Positions 13,481-28,900 of a stretch of DNA of 64,000 bases are shown piece after piece (position 1 is the first letter of the stretch; every line of letters starts with the position of its first letter). Source of the stretch: Eutreptiella sp. 'Long Island Sound 2002' (Eukaryota > Euglenozoa > Euglenophyceae > Eutreptiales > Eutreptiaceae); NCBI GenBank assembly GCA_964036045.1, contig OZ038384.1:56827355-56891354 (forward strand), read 5' to 3'. A program made the position numbers and the translations under genes. Below the pieces are notes generated by a model. That model searched no databases. It saw only the letters and a program-made list of their open reading frames with translations, and was not told where the DNA came from.

Positions 13481-16400
13481 GCGGGGCTTTGGTACATGCA
13501 TGAGGTATGGCCGGGCTTCGGTACATGCATGAGGTATGGCAGGGCTTATGTACATGCATGAGGTATGTCGGGGCTTCGGTACATGCATGAGGTATGGCGG
13601 GGCATTGGTACATGCATGAGGGATGGCGGGGCTTTGGTACATGCATGAGGTATGGCGGGGCTTCGGTACATGCATGAGGTATGGCGGGGCTTTGGTACAT
13701 GCATGAGGTATGGCGGGGCTTTGGTACATGCATGAGGTATGGCGGGGCATTGGTACATGCATGAGGGAAGGCGGGGCTTTGGTACATGCCTGAGGTATGG
13801 CGGGGCTTTGGTACCTGCATGAGGGATGGCGGGGCTTTGGTACATGCATGAGGGATGGCGGGGCCTTGGTACATGCATGAGGGATGGCGGGGCTTTGGTA
13901 CATGCATGAGGTATGGCGGGGCTTTGGTATATGCATGAGGTATGGCGGGTTCTTGGTACATGCATGAGGGATGGCGGGGCTTTGGTACATGCATGAGGTA
14001 TGGCGGGGCTTTGGTACATGCATGAGGTATGGCGGGGCTTTGGTACATGCATGAGGTATTGCGGGGCCTCGGTACATGCATGAGGTGTGGCGGGGCCTTG
14101 GTACATGCATGAGGTATGGCGGGGCTTCGGTACATGCATGAGGGATGGCGGGGCCTTGGTACATGCATGAGGTGTGGCGGGGCCTTGGTACATGCATGAG
14201 GGATGGCGGGGCTTTGGTACATGCATGAGGGAAGGCGGGGCTTTGATACATGCATGAGGTATGGCGGGGCATTGGTACATGCATGAGGTATGGCGGGGCA
14301 TTGGTACATGCATGAGGTATGGCGGGGCTTTGGTACATGCATGAGGTATGGCGGGTCCTTGGTACATGCATGAGGTATGGCGGGGCCTTGGTACATGCAT
14401 GAGGGATGGCGGGGCTTTGGTACATGCATGAGGGATGGCGGGGCTTTGGTACATGCATGAGGTATGGCGGGGCATTGGTACATGCATGAGGGATGGCGGG
14501 GCTTTGGTACATGCATGAGGTATGGCGGGGCATTGGTACATGCATGAGGTATGGCGGGGCTTTGGTATATGCATGAGGTATGGCGGGGCTTTGGTACATG
14601 CATGAGGTATGGCGGGGCATTGGTACATGCATGAGGTATGGCGGGGGTTTGATACATGCATGAGGTGTGGCGGGGCTTCGGTACATGCATGAGGTATGGC
14701 GGGGCATTGGTACATGCATGAGGTATGGCGGGGCATTGGTACATGCATGAGGGAAGGCGGGGCTTTGGTACATGCCTGAGGTATGGCGGGGCTTTGGTAC
14801 CTGCATGAGGGATGGCGGGGCTTTGGTACATGCATGAGGTATGGTGGGGCTTTGATACATGCATGAGGGATGGCGGGGCTTTGGTACATGCATGAGGTAT
14901 GGCGGGGCTTTGATACATGCATGAGGTGTGGCGGGGCTTTGGTACATGCATGAGGTATGGCGGGGCCTTGGTACATGCATGAGGTATGGGGGGACATTGG
15001 TACATGCATGAGGGATGGCGGGGCTTTGATACATGCATGAGGTGTGGCGGGGCTTTGGTACATGCATGAGGTATGGCGGGGCATTGGTACATGCATGAGG
15101 TATGGCGGGGCATTGGTACATGCATGAGGGAAGGCGGGGCTTTGGTACATGCCTGAGGTATGGCGGGGCTTTGGTACATGCATGAGGTATGGCGGGGCTT
15201 CGGTACACGATGAGGTATGGCGGGGCTTTGGTACATGCAGCAGCTATGGCGGGGCTTCGGTATATGCATGAGGTATGGCGGGGCTTCGGTACAAGCATGA
15301 GGTATGGCGGGGCCTTGGTACATGCATGAGGGAAGGCGGGGCTTTGGTACATGCCTGAGGTATGGCGGGGCTTCGGTACATGCATGAGGTATGGCGGGCC
15401 CTTGGTACATGCATGAGGTATGGCGGGGCTTTGGTACATGCATGAGGGATGGCGGGGCCTTGGTACATGCATGAGGGATGGCGGGGCTTCGGTACATGCA
15501 TGAGGTATGGCGGGGCTTTGGTACATGCATGAGGTATGGCGGGGCATTGGTACACGCATGAGGTATGGCGGGGCTTTGGTACATGCATGAGGTATGGCGG
15601 GGCTTTGGCACATGCATGAGGTATGGCGGGGCTTTGGTACATGCATGAGGTATGGCGGGGCATTGGTACATGCACGAGGTATGGCGGGGCTTCGGTACAT
15701 GCATGAGGTATGGCGGGGCTTTGGTACATGCATGAGGTATGGCGGGGCATTGGTACATGCATGAGGGATGGCGGGGCTTTGGTACATGCATGAGGTATGG
15801 CGGGGCTTCGGTACATGCATGAGGTATGGCGGGGCCTCGGTACATGCATGAGGTATTGCGGGGCCTTGGTACATGCATGAGGTATGGCGGGGCTTTGATA
15901 CATGCATGAGGGATGGCGGGGCCTTGGTACATGCATGAGGGATGGCGGGGCTTTGGTACATGCATGAGGTATGGCGGGGCTTTGGTACATGCATGAGGTA
16001 TGGCGGGGCTTTGGTACATGCATGAGGTATGGCGGGGCTTTGGTACATGCATGAGGTATGGCGGGGCTTTGGTACATGCATGAGGGATGGCGGGGCTTTG
16101 GTACATGCATGAGGTATGGCGGGGCTTCGGTACATGCATGAGGTATGGCAGGGCTTATGTACATGCATGAGGTATGTCGGGGCTTCGGTACATGCATGAG
16201 GTATGGCGGGGCATTGGTACATGCATGAGGGATGGCGGGGCTTTGGTACATGCATGAGGTATGGCGGGGCTTCGGTACATGCATGAGGTATGGCGGGGCT
16301 TCGGTACATGCACGAGGTATTGCGGGGCCTTGGTACATGCATGAGGTATGGCGGGGCTTTGGTACATGCATGAGGGATGGCGGGGCCTTGGTACATGCAT

Positions 16401-19400
16401 GAGGTATGGCGGGGCGTTGGTACATGCATGAGGGATGGCGGGGCTTCGGTACATGCATGAGGGAAGGCGGGGCTTTGGTACATGCATGAGGTATGGCGGG
16501 GCTTCGGTACATGCATGAGGTATGGCGGGGCTTCGGTACATGCATGAGGTATTGCGGAGCCTTGGTACAAGCATGAGGTATGGCGGGGCTTTGGTACATG
16601 CATGAGGGATGGCGGGGGCTTGGTACATGCATGAGGTATGGCGGGGCTTTGGTACATGCATGAGGTATGGCGGGGCTTTGGTACATGCATGAGGGATGGC
16701 GGGGCTTTGGTACATGCATGAGGGAAGGCGGGGCTTTGGTACATGCATGAGGTACGGCGGGGCCTTGGTACATGCATGAGGTACGGCGGGGCTTCGGTAC
16801 ATGCATGAGGTATGGCGGGGCTTCGGTACATGCATGAGGTATGGCGGGGCTTCGGTACATGCATGAGGTATGGCGGGGCATTGGTACATGCATGAGGGAT
16901 GGCGGGGGCTTGGTACATGCATGAGGTATGGCGGGGCTTTGGTACATGCATGAGGTATGGCGGGGCTTTGGTACATGCATGAGGTATGGCGGGGCTTTGG
17001 TACATGCATGAGGGATGGCGGGGCTTTGGTACATGCATGAGGGAAGGCGGGGCTTTGGTACATGCATGAGGTACGGCGGGGCCTTGGTACATGCATGAGG
17101 TATGGCGGGGCTTCGGTACATGCATGAGGTATGGCGGGGCATTGGTACATGCATGAGGGATGGCGGGGCTTCGGTACATGCATTAGGTGTGGCGGGGCAT
17201 TGGTACATGCATGAGGTATGGCGGGGTATTGGTACATGCATGAGGGAAGGCGGGGCGTTGGTACATGCCTGAGGTATGGCGGGGCTTCAGTACATGCATG
17301 ATGTATGGCGGGGCTTCGGTACATGCATGAGGGATGGCGGGGCTTTGGTACATGCAACAGCTATGGCGGGGCTTTGGTACATGCATGAGGTATGGCGGGG
17401 CCTTGGTACATGCATGAGGTATGGCGGGGCTTCAGTACATGCATGAGGGATGGCGGGGCTTTGGTACATGCATGAGGTATGGCGGGGCTTTGGTACATGC
17501 ATGAGGTACGGCGGGGCATTGGTACATGCATGAGGTATGGCCGGGCTTCGGTACATGCATGAGGTATGGCGGGGCCTTGGTACATGCATGAGGGATGGCG
17601 GGGCTTTGGTACATGCATGAGGTATGGCGGGGCTTTGGTACATGCATGAGGGATGGCGGGGCTTTGGTACATGCATGACTTATGGCGGGGCTTTGGTACA
17701 TGCATGAGGTATGGCGGGGCTTTGGTACATGCATGAGGTATGGCGGGGCATTGGTACATGCATGAGGTATGGCGGGGCTTTGGTACATGCATGAGGGAAG
17801 CCGGGGTTTGGTACATGCATGAGGTATGGCCGGGCTTCGGTACATGCATGAGGTATGGCGGGGCTTCGGTACATGCATGAGGTATGGCGGGGCTTCGGTA
17901 CATGCATGAGGTATGGCGGGGCTTTGGTACATGCATGAGGTATGGCGGGGCTTTGGTACATGCATGAGGTATGGCGGGGCCTTGGTACATGCATGAGGTA
18001 TGGCGGGGCCTTGGTACATGCATGAGGTATGGCGGGGCCTTTGTACAAGCATGAGGTATGGCGGGGCTTTGGTACATGCATGAGGTATGGCGGGGCGTTG
18101 GTACACGCATGACGTATGGCCGGGCTTCGGTACATGCATGAGGTATGGCGGGGCCTTGGTTCATGCATGAGGGATGGCGGGGCTTCGGTACATGCATGAG
18201 GTATGGCGGGGCTTTGGTACATGCATGAGGCATGGCGGGGCTTTGGTACATGCATGAGGGAAGGCAGGGCTTTGGTACAGGCATGAGGGATGGCGGGGCT
18301 TCCATACATGCCTGAGGTATGGCGGGGCTTTGGTACATGCGTGAGGTATGGCGGGGCTTCGGTACATGCATGAGGGATGGCGGGGCTTCTGTACATGCAT
18401 GAGGGATGGCGGGGCATTGGTACATGCATGAGGTATGGCGGGGCTTCGGTACATGCATGAGGTATGGCGGGGCTTCGGTACATGCATGAGGTATGGCGGG
18501 GCCTTGGTACATGCATGAGGTATGGCGGGGCTTTGGTACATGCATGAGGTATTGCGGGGCTTTGGTACATGCATGAGGTATGGCGGGGCATTGGTACATG
18601 CATGAGGGAAGGCGGGGCTTTGGTACATGCATGAGGGATGGCGGGGCTTTGGTACATGCATGAGGGATGCCGGGGCTTTGGTACATGCATGAGGTATGGC
18701 GGGGCTTCGGTACATGTTTGAGGTATGGCGGGGCTTCAGTACATGCATGAGGTATGGCGGGGCTCCGGTACATGCATGAGGTATGGCGGGGCTTCGGTAC
18801 ATGCATGAGGTATGGCGGGGCTTTGGTACATGCGTGAGGTATGGCGGGGCATTGGTACATGCATGAGGGATGGCGGGGCGTTGGTACATGCATGAGGTAT
18901 GGCGGGGCCTTGGTACATGCATGAGGTATGGCGGGGCCTTGGTACATGCATGAGGGATGGCGGGGCTTTATTACATGCATGAGGTATGGCGGGGCTTCGG
19001 TACATGCATGAGGTATGGCGGGGCCTTGGTACATGCATGAGGTATGGCGGGGCTTTGGTACATGCATGAGGTATGGCGGGGCTTTGGTACATGCATGAGG
19101 TATGGCGGGGCTTTGGTACATGCATGAGGTATGGCGGGGCTTTGGTACATGCATGAGTTATGGCGGGCCTTTGGTACATGCATGAGGGATGGCGGGGCTT
19201 CGGTACATGCATGAGGTATGGCGGGGCTTTGGTACATGCGTGAGGTATGGCGGGGCATTGGTACATGCATGAGGGATGGCGGGGCCTTGGTACATGCATG
19301 AGGGAAGGCGGGGCTTTGGTACATGCATGAGGTATGGCGGGGCTTCGGTATATGCATGAAGTATGGCGGGGATTCAGTACATGCATGAGGTATGGCGGGG

Positions 19401-22400
19401 CTTCGGTACGTGCATGAGGGATGGCGGGGCATTGGTACATGCATGAGGGATGGCGGGGCATTGGTACATGCATGAGGTATGGCCGGGCTTTGGGACATGC
19501 CTGAGGTATGGCGGGGCTTTGGTACACGCATGAGGTATGGCGGGGCTTTATTACATGCATGAGGGAAGGCGGGGCTTTGGTACATGCATGAGGTATGGCG
19601 GGGCTTTGGTACATGCATGAGGTATGGCGGGGCCTTGGTACATGCATGAGGTATGGCGGGGGTTCGGTACATGCATGAGGTATGGCGGGGCTTCGGTACA
19701 TGCATGAGGTATGGCGGGGCTTTGGTACATGCATGAGGGATGGTGGGGCTTTGGTACATGCATGAGGTGTCGCGGGGCTTCGGTACATGCATGAGGTATG
19801 GCGTGGCTTTATTACATGCATGAGCTATGGCGGGGCTTCGGTACATGCATGAGGTATGGCGGGGCCTTGGTACATGCATGAGGTATGGCGGGGCTTTGGT
19901 AGAAGCATGAGGTATGGCGGGGCATTGGTACATGCATGAGGGATGGCCGGGCTTTGGTACATGCATGAGGTATGGCGGGGCCTTGGTACATGCATGAGGG
20001 ATGGCGGGGCTTTGGTACATGCATGAGGTATGGCGGGGCTTCGGTACATGCATGAGGTATGGCGGGGCTTCGGTACATGCATGAGGTATGGCGGGGCTTC
20101 GGTACATGCATGAGGTACGGCGGGGCCTTGGTACATGCATGAGGTATGGCGGGGCTTTGGTACATGCATGAGGGAAGGCGGGGCCTTGGTACATGCATGA
20201 GGGATGGCGGGGCCTTGGTACATGCATGAGGTATGGCGGGGCTTCGGTACATGCATGAGGTATGGCGGGGCTTTGGTACATGCATGAGGGATGGTGGGGC
20301 TTTGGTACATGCATGAGGTATCGCGGGGCTTTGGTACATGCATGAGGTATGGCGTGGCTTTATTACATGCATGAGCTATGGCGGGGCTTCGGTACATGCA
20401 TGAGGGAAGGCGGGGCTTTGGTACATGCATGAGGTATGGCGGGGCTTTGGTACAAGCATGAGGTATGGCGGGGCTTCGGTACATGCATGAGGTATGGCGG
20501 GGCTTTGGTACATGCATGAGGTATGGCGGGGCTTCGGTACATGCATGAGGTATGGCGGGGCTTCGGTACATGCATGAGGTATGGCGGGGCTTCGGTACAT
20601 GCATGAGGTACGGCGGGGCCTTGGTACATGCATGAGGTATTGCGGGGCTTTGGTACATGCATGAGGGAAGGCGGGGCTTTGGTACATGCATGAGGTATGG
20701 CGGGGCTTCGGTACATGCATGAGGTATGGCGGGGCTTCAGTACATGCATGAGGTATGGCGGGGCTTTGGTACATGCATGAGGTATGGCGGGGCTTCGGTA
20801 CGTGCATGAAGGATGGCGGGGCATTGGTACATGCATGAGGTATGGCTAGGCCTTGGTACATGCATGAGGGATGGCGGGGCTTTGGTACATGCATGAGGTA
20901 TGGCGGGGCTTTGGTACATGCATGAGGGATGGCGGGGCCTTGGTACATGCATGAGGTATGGCGGGGCTTCGGTACATGCATGAGGTATGGCGGGGCTTTG
21001 GTACATGCATGAGGGATGGTGGGGCTTTGGTACATGCATGAGGTATCGCGGGGCTTTGGTACATGCATGAGGTATGGCGTGGCTTTATTACATGCATGAG
21101 CTATGGCGGGGCTTCGGTACATGCATGAGGTATGGCGGGGCTTTGGTACATGCATGAGGTATGGCGGGGCTTCGGTACATGCATGAGGTATGGCGGGGCT
21201 TTGGTACATGCATGAGGTATGGCGGGGCTTCGGTACATGCATGAGGTATGGCGGGGCTTCGGTACATGCATGAGGTACGGCGGGGCCTTGGTACATGCAT
21301 GAGGTATGGCGGGGCTTTGGTACATGCATGAGGTATGGCGGGGCTTTGCTACATGCATGAGGTATGGCGGGGCTTTGGTACATGCATGAGGTATGGCGGG
21401 GCTTTGGTACATGCATGAGGTATGGCGGGGCTTCGGTACATGCATGAGGGAAGGCGGGGCCTTGGTACATGCATGAGGTATGGCGGGGCTTCGGTACATG
21501 CATGAGGTATGGCGGGGCTTCAGTACATGCATGAGGTATGGCGGGGCTTTGGTACATGCATGAGGTATGGCGGGGCTTCGGTACGTGAATGAGGTATGGC
21601 GGGGCATTGGTACATGCATGAGGTATGGCGGGGCCTTGGTACATGCATGAGGGATGGCGGGGCTTTGGTACATGCATGAGGTATGGCGGGGCTTTGGTAC
21701 ATGCATGAGGGATGGCGGGGCCTTGCTACATGCATGAGGTATGGCGGGGCTTTGGTACATGCATGAGGTATGGCGGGGCATTGGTACATGCATGAGGGAA
21801 GGCGGGGCTTTGGTACATGCATGAGGGATGGCGGGGCTTCGGTACATGCATGAGGTATGGCGGGGCTTTGGTACATGCATGAGGTATGGCGGGGCCTTGG
21901 TACATGCATGAGGTATGGCGGGGCTTCGGTACATGCATGAGGTATGGCGGGGCTTCGGTACATGCATGAGGTATGGCGGGGCTTCGGTACATGCATGAGG
22001 GATGGCGGGGCTTCGGTACAAGCATGAGGTATGGCGGGGCCTTGGTACATGCATGAGGTATGGGCGGGGCTTCGGTACATGCATGAGGGATGGCGGGGCC
22101 TTGGTACATGCATGAGGGATGGCGGGCCTTTGGTACATGCATGAGGTATGGCGGGGCTTTGGTACATGCATGAGGAATGGCGGGGCATTGGTACATGCAT
22201 GAGGGATGGCGGGGCTTTGGTACATGCATGAGGGATGGCGGGGCTTTGGTACATGCATGAGGGAAGGCGGGGCCTTGGTACATGCATGAGGGATGGCGGG
22301 CCTTTGGTACATGCATGAGGTGTGGCGGGGCTTCGGTACATGCATGAGGTATGGCGGGGCTTTGGTACATGCATGAGGTGTGGCGGGGCATTGGTACATG

Positions 22401-23749
22401 CATGAGGGATGGCGGGGCTTTGGTACATGCATGAGGTATGGCCGGGGTTCGGTACATGCATGAGGTATGGCGGGGCATTGGTACATGCATGAGGGAACGC
22501 GGGGCTTTGGTACATGCATGAGTTATGGCGGGGCTTCGGTACATGCATGAGGTATACCGGGGCTTTGATACTTGCATGAGGTATGGCGGGGCATTGGTAC
22601 ATGCATGAGGTATGGCGGGGCCTTGGTACATGCATGAGGTGTGGCGGGGCTTTGGTACATGCATGAGGGATGGCGGGGCTTTGGTACATGCATGAGGGAA
22701 GGCGGGGCTTTGATACATGCATGAGGTATGGCGGGGCTTCGGTACATGCATGAGGTATGGCGGGGCTTCGGTACATGCATGAGGTATGGCGGGGCCTTGG
22801 TACATGCATGAGGTATGGCGGGGCCTTGGTACATGCATGAGGGATGGCGGGGCTTTGGTACATGCATGAGGTATGGCGGGGCCTTGGTACATGCATGAGG
22901 TATGGCGGGGCTTCGGTACATGCATGAGGTATGGCGGGGCTTTGGCACACGCATGAGGTATGGCGGGGCTTTGGTACATGCATGAGGGATGGCGGGGCGT
23001 TGGTACATGCATGAGGTATGGCCGGGCTTCGGTACATGCATGAGGTATGGCGGGGCTTTGGTACATGCATGAGGTATGTCGGGGCTTTGGCACATGCATG
23101 AGGTATGCCGGGGCATTGGTACATGCATGAGGGATGGCGGGGCTTTGGTACATGCATGAGGGATGGCGGGGCTTTGGTACATGCATGAGGTACGGCGGGG
23201 CATTGGTACATGCATGAGGGATGGCGGGGCCTTGGTACATGCATGAGGGCTGGCGGGGCTTTGGTACATGCACGAGGGAAGGCGGGGCTTTGGTACAGGC
23301 ATGAGGGATGGCGGGGCATTGGTACATGCATGAGGTATGGCGGGGCTTTGGTACATGCATGAGGTATGGCGGGGCTTTGATACATGCATGAGGTATGGCC
23401 GGGCTTCGGTACATGCATGAGGTATGGCGGGGCTTCGGTACATGCATGAGGTATGGCGGGGCTTCGGTACATGCATGAGGTATGGCGGGGCTTTGGTACA
23501 TGCATGAGGGATGGCGGGGCTTTGGTACATGCATGAGGTATGGCCGGGGTTCGGTACATGCATGAGGTATGGCGGGGCTTTGGTACATGCATGAGGTATG
23601 TCGGGGCTTTCGTACATGCATGAGGTATGGCGGGGCGTTGGTACATGCATGAGGGATGGCGGGGCTTTGGTACATGCATGAGGGATGGCGGGGCTTTGGT
23701 ACATGCATGACGTATGGCGGGGCTTTGGTACATGCATGAGGTATGGCGT

Positions 23750-26700
23750 GGCTTTATTACATGCATGAGGTATGGCGGGGCTTTGGTACATGCATGAGGT
23801 ATGGCGGGGCCTTGGTACATGCATGAGGTATGGCGGGGCTTTGGTACAAGCATGAGGTATGGCGTGGCTTCGGTACATGCATGAGGTATGGCGGGGCTTC
23901 GGTACATGCATGAGGTACGGCGGGGCCTTGGTACATGCATGAAGTATGGCGGGGCTTTGGTACATGCATGAGGTATGGCGGGGCTTTGGTACATGCATGA
24001 GGTATGGCGGGGCTTTGGTACATGCATGAGGTATGGCGCGGCTTTGGTACATGCATGAGGGAAGGCGGGGCCTTGGTACATGCATGAGGTATGGCGGGGC
24101 TTCGGTACATGCATGAGGTATGGCGGGGCTCTGGTACATGCATGAGGTATGGTGGGGCTTTGGTACATGCATGAGGTATGGCGGGGCTTCGGTACGTGCA
24201 TGAGGTATGGCGGGGCATTGGTACATGCATGAGGTATGGCGGGGCCTTGGTGCATGCATGAGGGATGGCGGGGCTTTGGTACATGCATGAGGTATGGCGG
24301 GGCTTTGGTACATGCATGAGGGATGGCGGGGCCTTGCTTCATGCATGAGGTATTGCGGGGCTTTGGTACATGCATGAGGTATGGCGGGGCATTGGTACAT
24401 GCATGAGGGAAGGCGGGGCTTTGGTACATGCATGAGGGATGGCGGGGCTTTGGTACATGCATGAGGTATGGCGGGGCTTTGGTACATGCATGAGGTATGG
24501 CGGGGCCTTGGTACATGCATGAGGTATGGCGGGGCATTGGTACATGCATGAGGGATGGCGGGGCTTTGGTACATGCATGAGGGAAGGCGGGGCTTTGGTA
24601 CATGCATGAGGTACGGCGGGGCCTTGGTACATACATGAGGTATGGCGGGGCTTCGGTACATGCATGAGGTATGGCGGGGCTTCGGTACATGCATGAGGTA
24701 TGGCGGGGCATTGGTACATGCATGAGGGATGGCGGGGCTTCGGTACATGCATGAGGTGTGGCGGGTCCTTGGTACATGCATGAGGTATGGCGGGGCATTG
24801 GTACATGCATGAGGGAAGGCGGGGCTTTGGTACATGCCTGAGGTATGGCGGGGCTTTGGTACATGCATGAGGTATGGCGGGGCTTCGGTACATGCATGAG
24901 GGATGGCGGGGCTTTGGTACATGCAACAGCTATGGCGGGGCTTCGGTACATGCATGGGGTATGGCGGGGCCTTGGTACATGCATGAGGGAAGGCGGGGCT
25001 TCGGTACATGCATGAGGGATGGCGGGACCTTCTTACATGCATGAGGGATGGCGGGGCTTTGGTACATGCATGAGGTACGGCGGGGCATTGGTACATGCAT
25101 GAGGTATGGCCGGGCTTCGGTACATGCATGAGGTATGGCGGGGCCTTGGTACATGCATGAGGGATGGCGGGGCTTTGGTACATGCATGAGGTATGGCGGG
25201 GCTTTGGTACATGCATGAGGTATGGCGGGGCTGTGGTACATGCATGAGGTATGGCGGGGCATTGGTACATGCATGAGGGATGGCGGGGCTTTGGTACAGG
25301 CATGAGGGAAGCCGGGGCTTTGGTACATGCATGAGGTATGGCCGGGCTTCGGTACATGCATGAGGTATGGCGGGGCTTCGGTACATGCATGAGGTATGGC
25401 GGGGCTTTGGTACATGCATGAGGTATGGCGGGGCTTTGGTACATGCATGAGGTATGGCGGGGCTTTGGTACATGCATGAGGTATGGCGGGGCTTCGGTAC
25501 ATGCATGAGGTATGGCGGGGCTTCGGTACATGCATGAGGTATGGCGGGGCCTTGGTACATGCATGAGGGATGGCGGGCCTTCGGTACATGCATGAGGTGT
25601 GGCGAGGCCTTTGTACATGCATGAGGTATGGCGGGGCTTTCGTACATGCATGAGGTATGGCGGGGCGTCGGTACATGCATGAGGTATGGCCGGGCTTCGG
25701 TACATGCATGAGGGATGGCGGGGCCTTGGTTCATGCATGAGGGATGGCGGGGCTTTGGTACATGCATGAGGTATGGCGGGGCTTTGGTACATGCATGAGG
25801 GATGGCGGGGCTTTGGTACATGCATGAGGGAAGGCAGGGCTTTGGTACATGTATGAGGGATGGCGGGGCTTTGGTACATGCATGAGGTATGGCGGGGCAT
25901 TGGTACATGCGTGAGGTATGGCGGGGCTTCGGTACATGCATGAGGGATGGCGGGGCTTCTGTACATGCATGAGGTATGGCGGGGCATTGGTACATGCATG
26001 AGGTATGGCGGGGCTTCGGTACATGCATGAGGTATGGCGGGGCTTCGGTACATGCATGAGGTATGGCGGGGCCTTGGTACATGCATGAGGTATGGCGGGG
26101 CTTTGGTACATGCATGAGGTATTGCGGGGCTTTGGTACATGCATGAGGGATGGCGGGGCATTGGTACATGCATGAGGTATGGCGGGGCCTTGGTACATGC
26201 ATGAGGTATGGCGGGGCCTTGGTACATGCATGAGGTATGACGGGGCTCTATTACATGCATGAGGTATGGCGGGGCTTCGGTACATGCATGAGGTATGGCG
26301 GGGCCTTGGTACATGCATGAGGTATGGCGGGGCTTTGGTACATGCGTGAGGTATGGCGGGGCATTGGTACATGCATGAGGGATGGCGGGGCATTGGTACA
26401 TGCATGAGGTATGGCGGGGCCTTGGTACATGCATGAGGTATGGCGGGGCCTTGGTACATGCATGAGGTATGACGGGGCTCTATTACATGCATGAGGTATG
26501 GCGGGGCTTCGGTACATGCATGAGGTATGGCGGGGCCTTGGTACATGCATGAGGTATGGCGGGGCTTTGGTACATGCATGACGTATGGCGGGGCCTTGGT
26601 ACATGCATGAGGTATGGCGGGGCTTTGGTACATGCATGAGGTATGGCGGGGCTTTGGTACATGCATGAGTTATGGCGGGCCTTTGATACATGCATGAGGG

Positions 26701-28900
26701 ATGGTGGGGCTTCGGTACATGCATGAGGTATGGCGGGGCTTTGGTACATGCGTGAGGTATGGCGGGGCATTGGTACATGCATGAGGGAAGGCGGGGCTTT
26801 GATACATGCATGAGGTGTGGCGGGGCTTTGGTACATGCATGAGGTATGGCGGGGCATTGGTACATGCATGAGGGATGGCGGGGCATTGGTACATGCATGA
26901 GGGAAGGCGGGGCTTTGGTACATGCATGAGGGATGGCGGGGCTTTGGTACAGGCATGAGGGAAGCCGGGGCTTTGGTACATGCATGAGCTATGGCGGGGC
27001 TTCGGTACATGCATGAGGTATGGTGGGGCCTTGGTACATGCATGAGGTATGGCGGGGCTTTATTACATGCATGAGCTATGGCGGGGCTTCGGTACATGCA
27101 TGAGGTATGGTGGGGCCTTGGTACATGCATGAGGTATGGCGGGGCTTTGGTACATGCATGAGGTATGGCGGGGCATTGGTACATGCATGAGGGATCGCGG
27201 GGCTTTGGTACAGGCATGAGGGAAGCCGGGGCTTTGGTACATGCATGAGGTATGGCCGGGCTTCGGTACATGCATGAGGTATGGCGGGGCTTCGGTACAT
27301 GCATGAGGTATGGCGGGGCTTTGGTACATGCATGAGGTATGGCGGGGCTTTGGTACATGCATGAGGTATGGCGGGGCTTTGGTACATGCATGAGGTATGG
27401 CGGGGCTTCGGTACATGCATGAGGTATGGCGGGGCTTCGGTACATGCATGAGGTATGGCCGGGCTTCGGTACATGCATGAGGTATGGCGGGGCTTCGGTA
27501 CATGCATGAGGTATGGCGGGGCTTTGGTACATGCATGAGGTATGGCGGGGCTTTGGTACATGCATGAGGTATGGCGGGGCTTTGGTACATGCATGAGGTA
27601 TGGCGGGGCTTCGGTACATGCATGAGGTATGGCGGGGCCTTGGTACATGCATGAGGGATGGCGGGGCTTCGGTACATGCATGAGGTGTGGCGAGGCCTTT
27701 GTACATGCATGAGGTATGGCGGGGCTTTGGTACATGCATGAGGTATGGCGGGGCGTCGGTACATGCATGAGGTATGGCCGGGCTTCGGTACATGCATGAG
27801 GTATGGCGGGGCCTTGGTTCATGCATGAGGGATGGCGGGGCTTTGGTACATGCATGAGGTATGGCGGGGCTTTGGTACATGCATGAGGGATGGCGGGGCT
27901 TTGGTACATGCATGAGGGAAGGCAGGGCTTTGGTACATGCATGAGGGATGGCGGGGCCTCGGTACATGCATGAGGTATGGCGGGGCTTCGGTACATGCAT
28001 GAGGTATGGCGGGGCTTCGGTACATGCATGAGGGATGGCGGGGCTTCTGTACATGCATGAGGGATGGCGGGGCATTGGTACATGCATGAGGTATGGCGGG
28101 GCTTCGGTACATGCATGAGGTATGGCGGGGCTTCGGTACATGCATGAGGTATGGCGGGGCCTTGGTACATGCATGAGGTATGGCGGGGCTTTGGTACATG
28201 CATGAGGTATGGCGGGGCTTTGGTACATGCATGAGGGATGGCGGGGCATTGGTACATGCATGAGGTATGGCGGGGCCTTGGTACATGCATGAGGTATGGC
28301 GGGGCCTTGGTACATGCATGAGGTATGACGGGGCTCTATTACATGCATGAGGTATGGCGGGGCTTCGGTACATGCATGAGGTATGGCGGGGCCTTGGTAC
28401 ATGCATGAGGTATGGCGGGGCTTTGGTACATGCGTGAGGTATGGCGGGGCATTGGTACATGCATGAGGGATGGCGGGGCATTGGTACATGCATGAGGTAT
28501 GGCGGGGCCTTGGTACATGCATGAGGGATGGCGGGGCTTCTGTACATGCATGAGGGATGGCGGGGCATTGGTACATGCATGAGGTATGGCGGGGCTTCGG
28601 TACATGCATGAGGTATGGCGGGGCTTCGGTACATGTATGAGGTATGGCGGGGCCTTGGTACATGCATGAGGTATGGCGGGGCTTTGGTACATGCATGAGG
28701 TATGGCGGGGCTTTGGTACATGCATGAGGGATGGCGGGGCATTGGTACATGCATGAGGTATGGCGGGGCCTTGGTACATGCATGAGGTATGGCGGGGCCT
28801 TGGTACATGCATGAGGTATGACGGGGCTCTATTACATGCATGAGGTATGGCGGGGCTTCGGTACATGCATGAGGTATGGCGGGGCTTCGGTACATGCATG
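23750..28900. repeat. 5.8-kb segmental duplication, left copy
   Basis: This segment reappears to the right. In its first part the shift is 5,771 bp (199 units): the CCTTGCTTCATGC unit lies at 24,332 and 30,103, and long runs of identical variant order follow. From about 27 kb onward the shift is 5,829 bp (201 units), so two units were gained or lost between copies. The CCTTGCTTC unit also occurs at 29,349, which is 754 bp (26 units) before the 30,103 copy, giving a third partial copy. The copies look nearly identical by eye. Confidence 0.85.
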
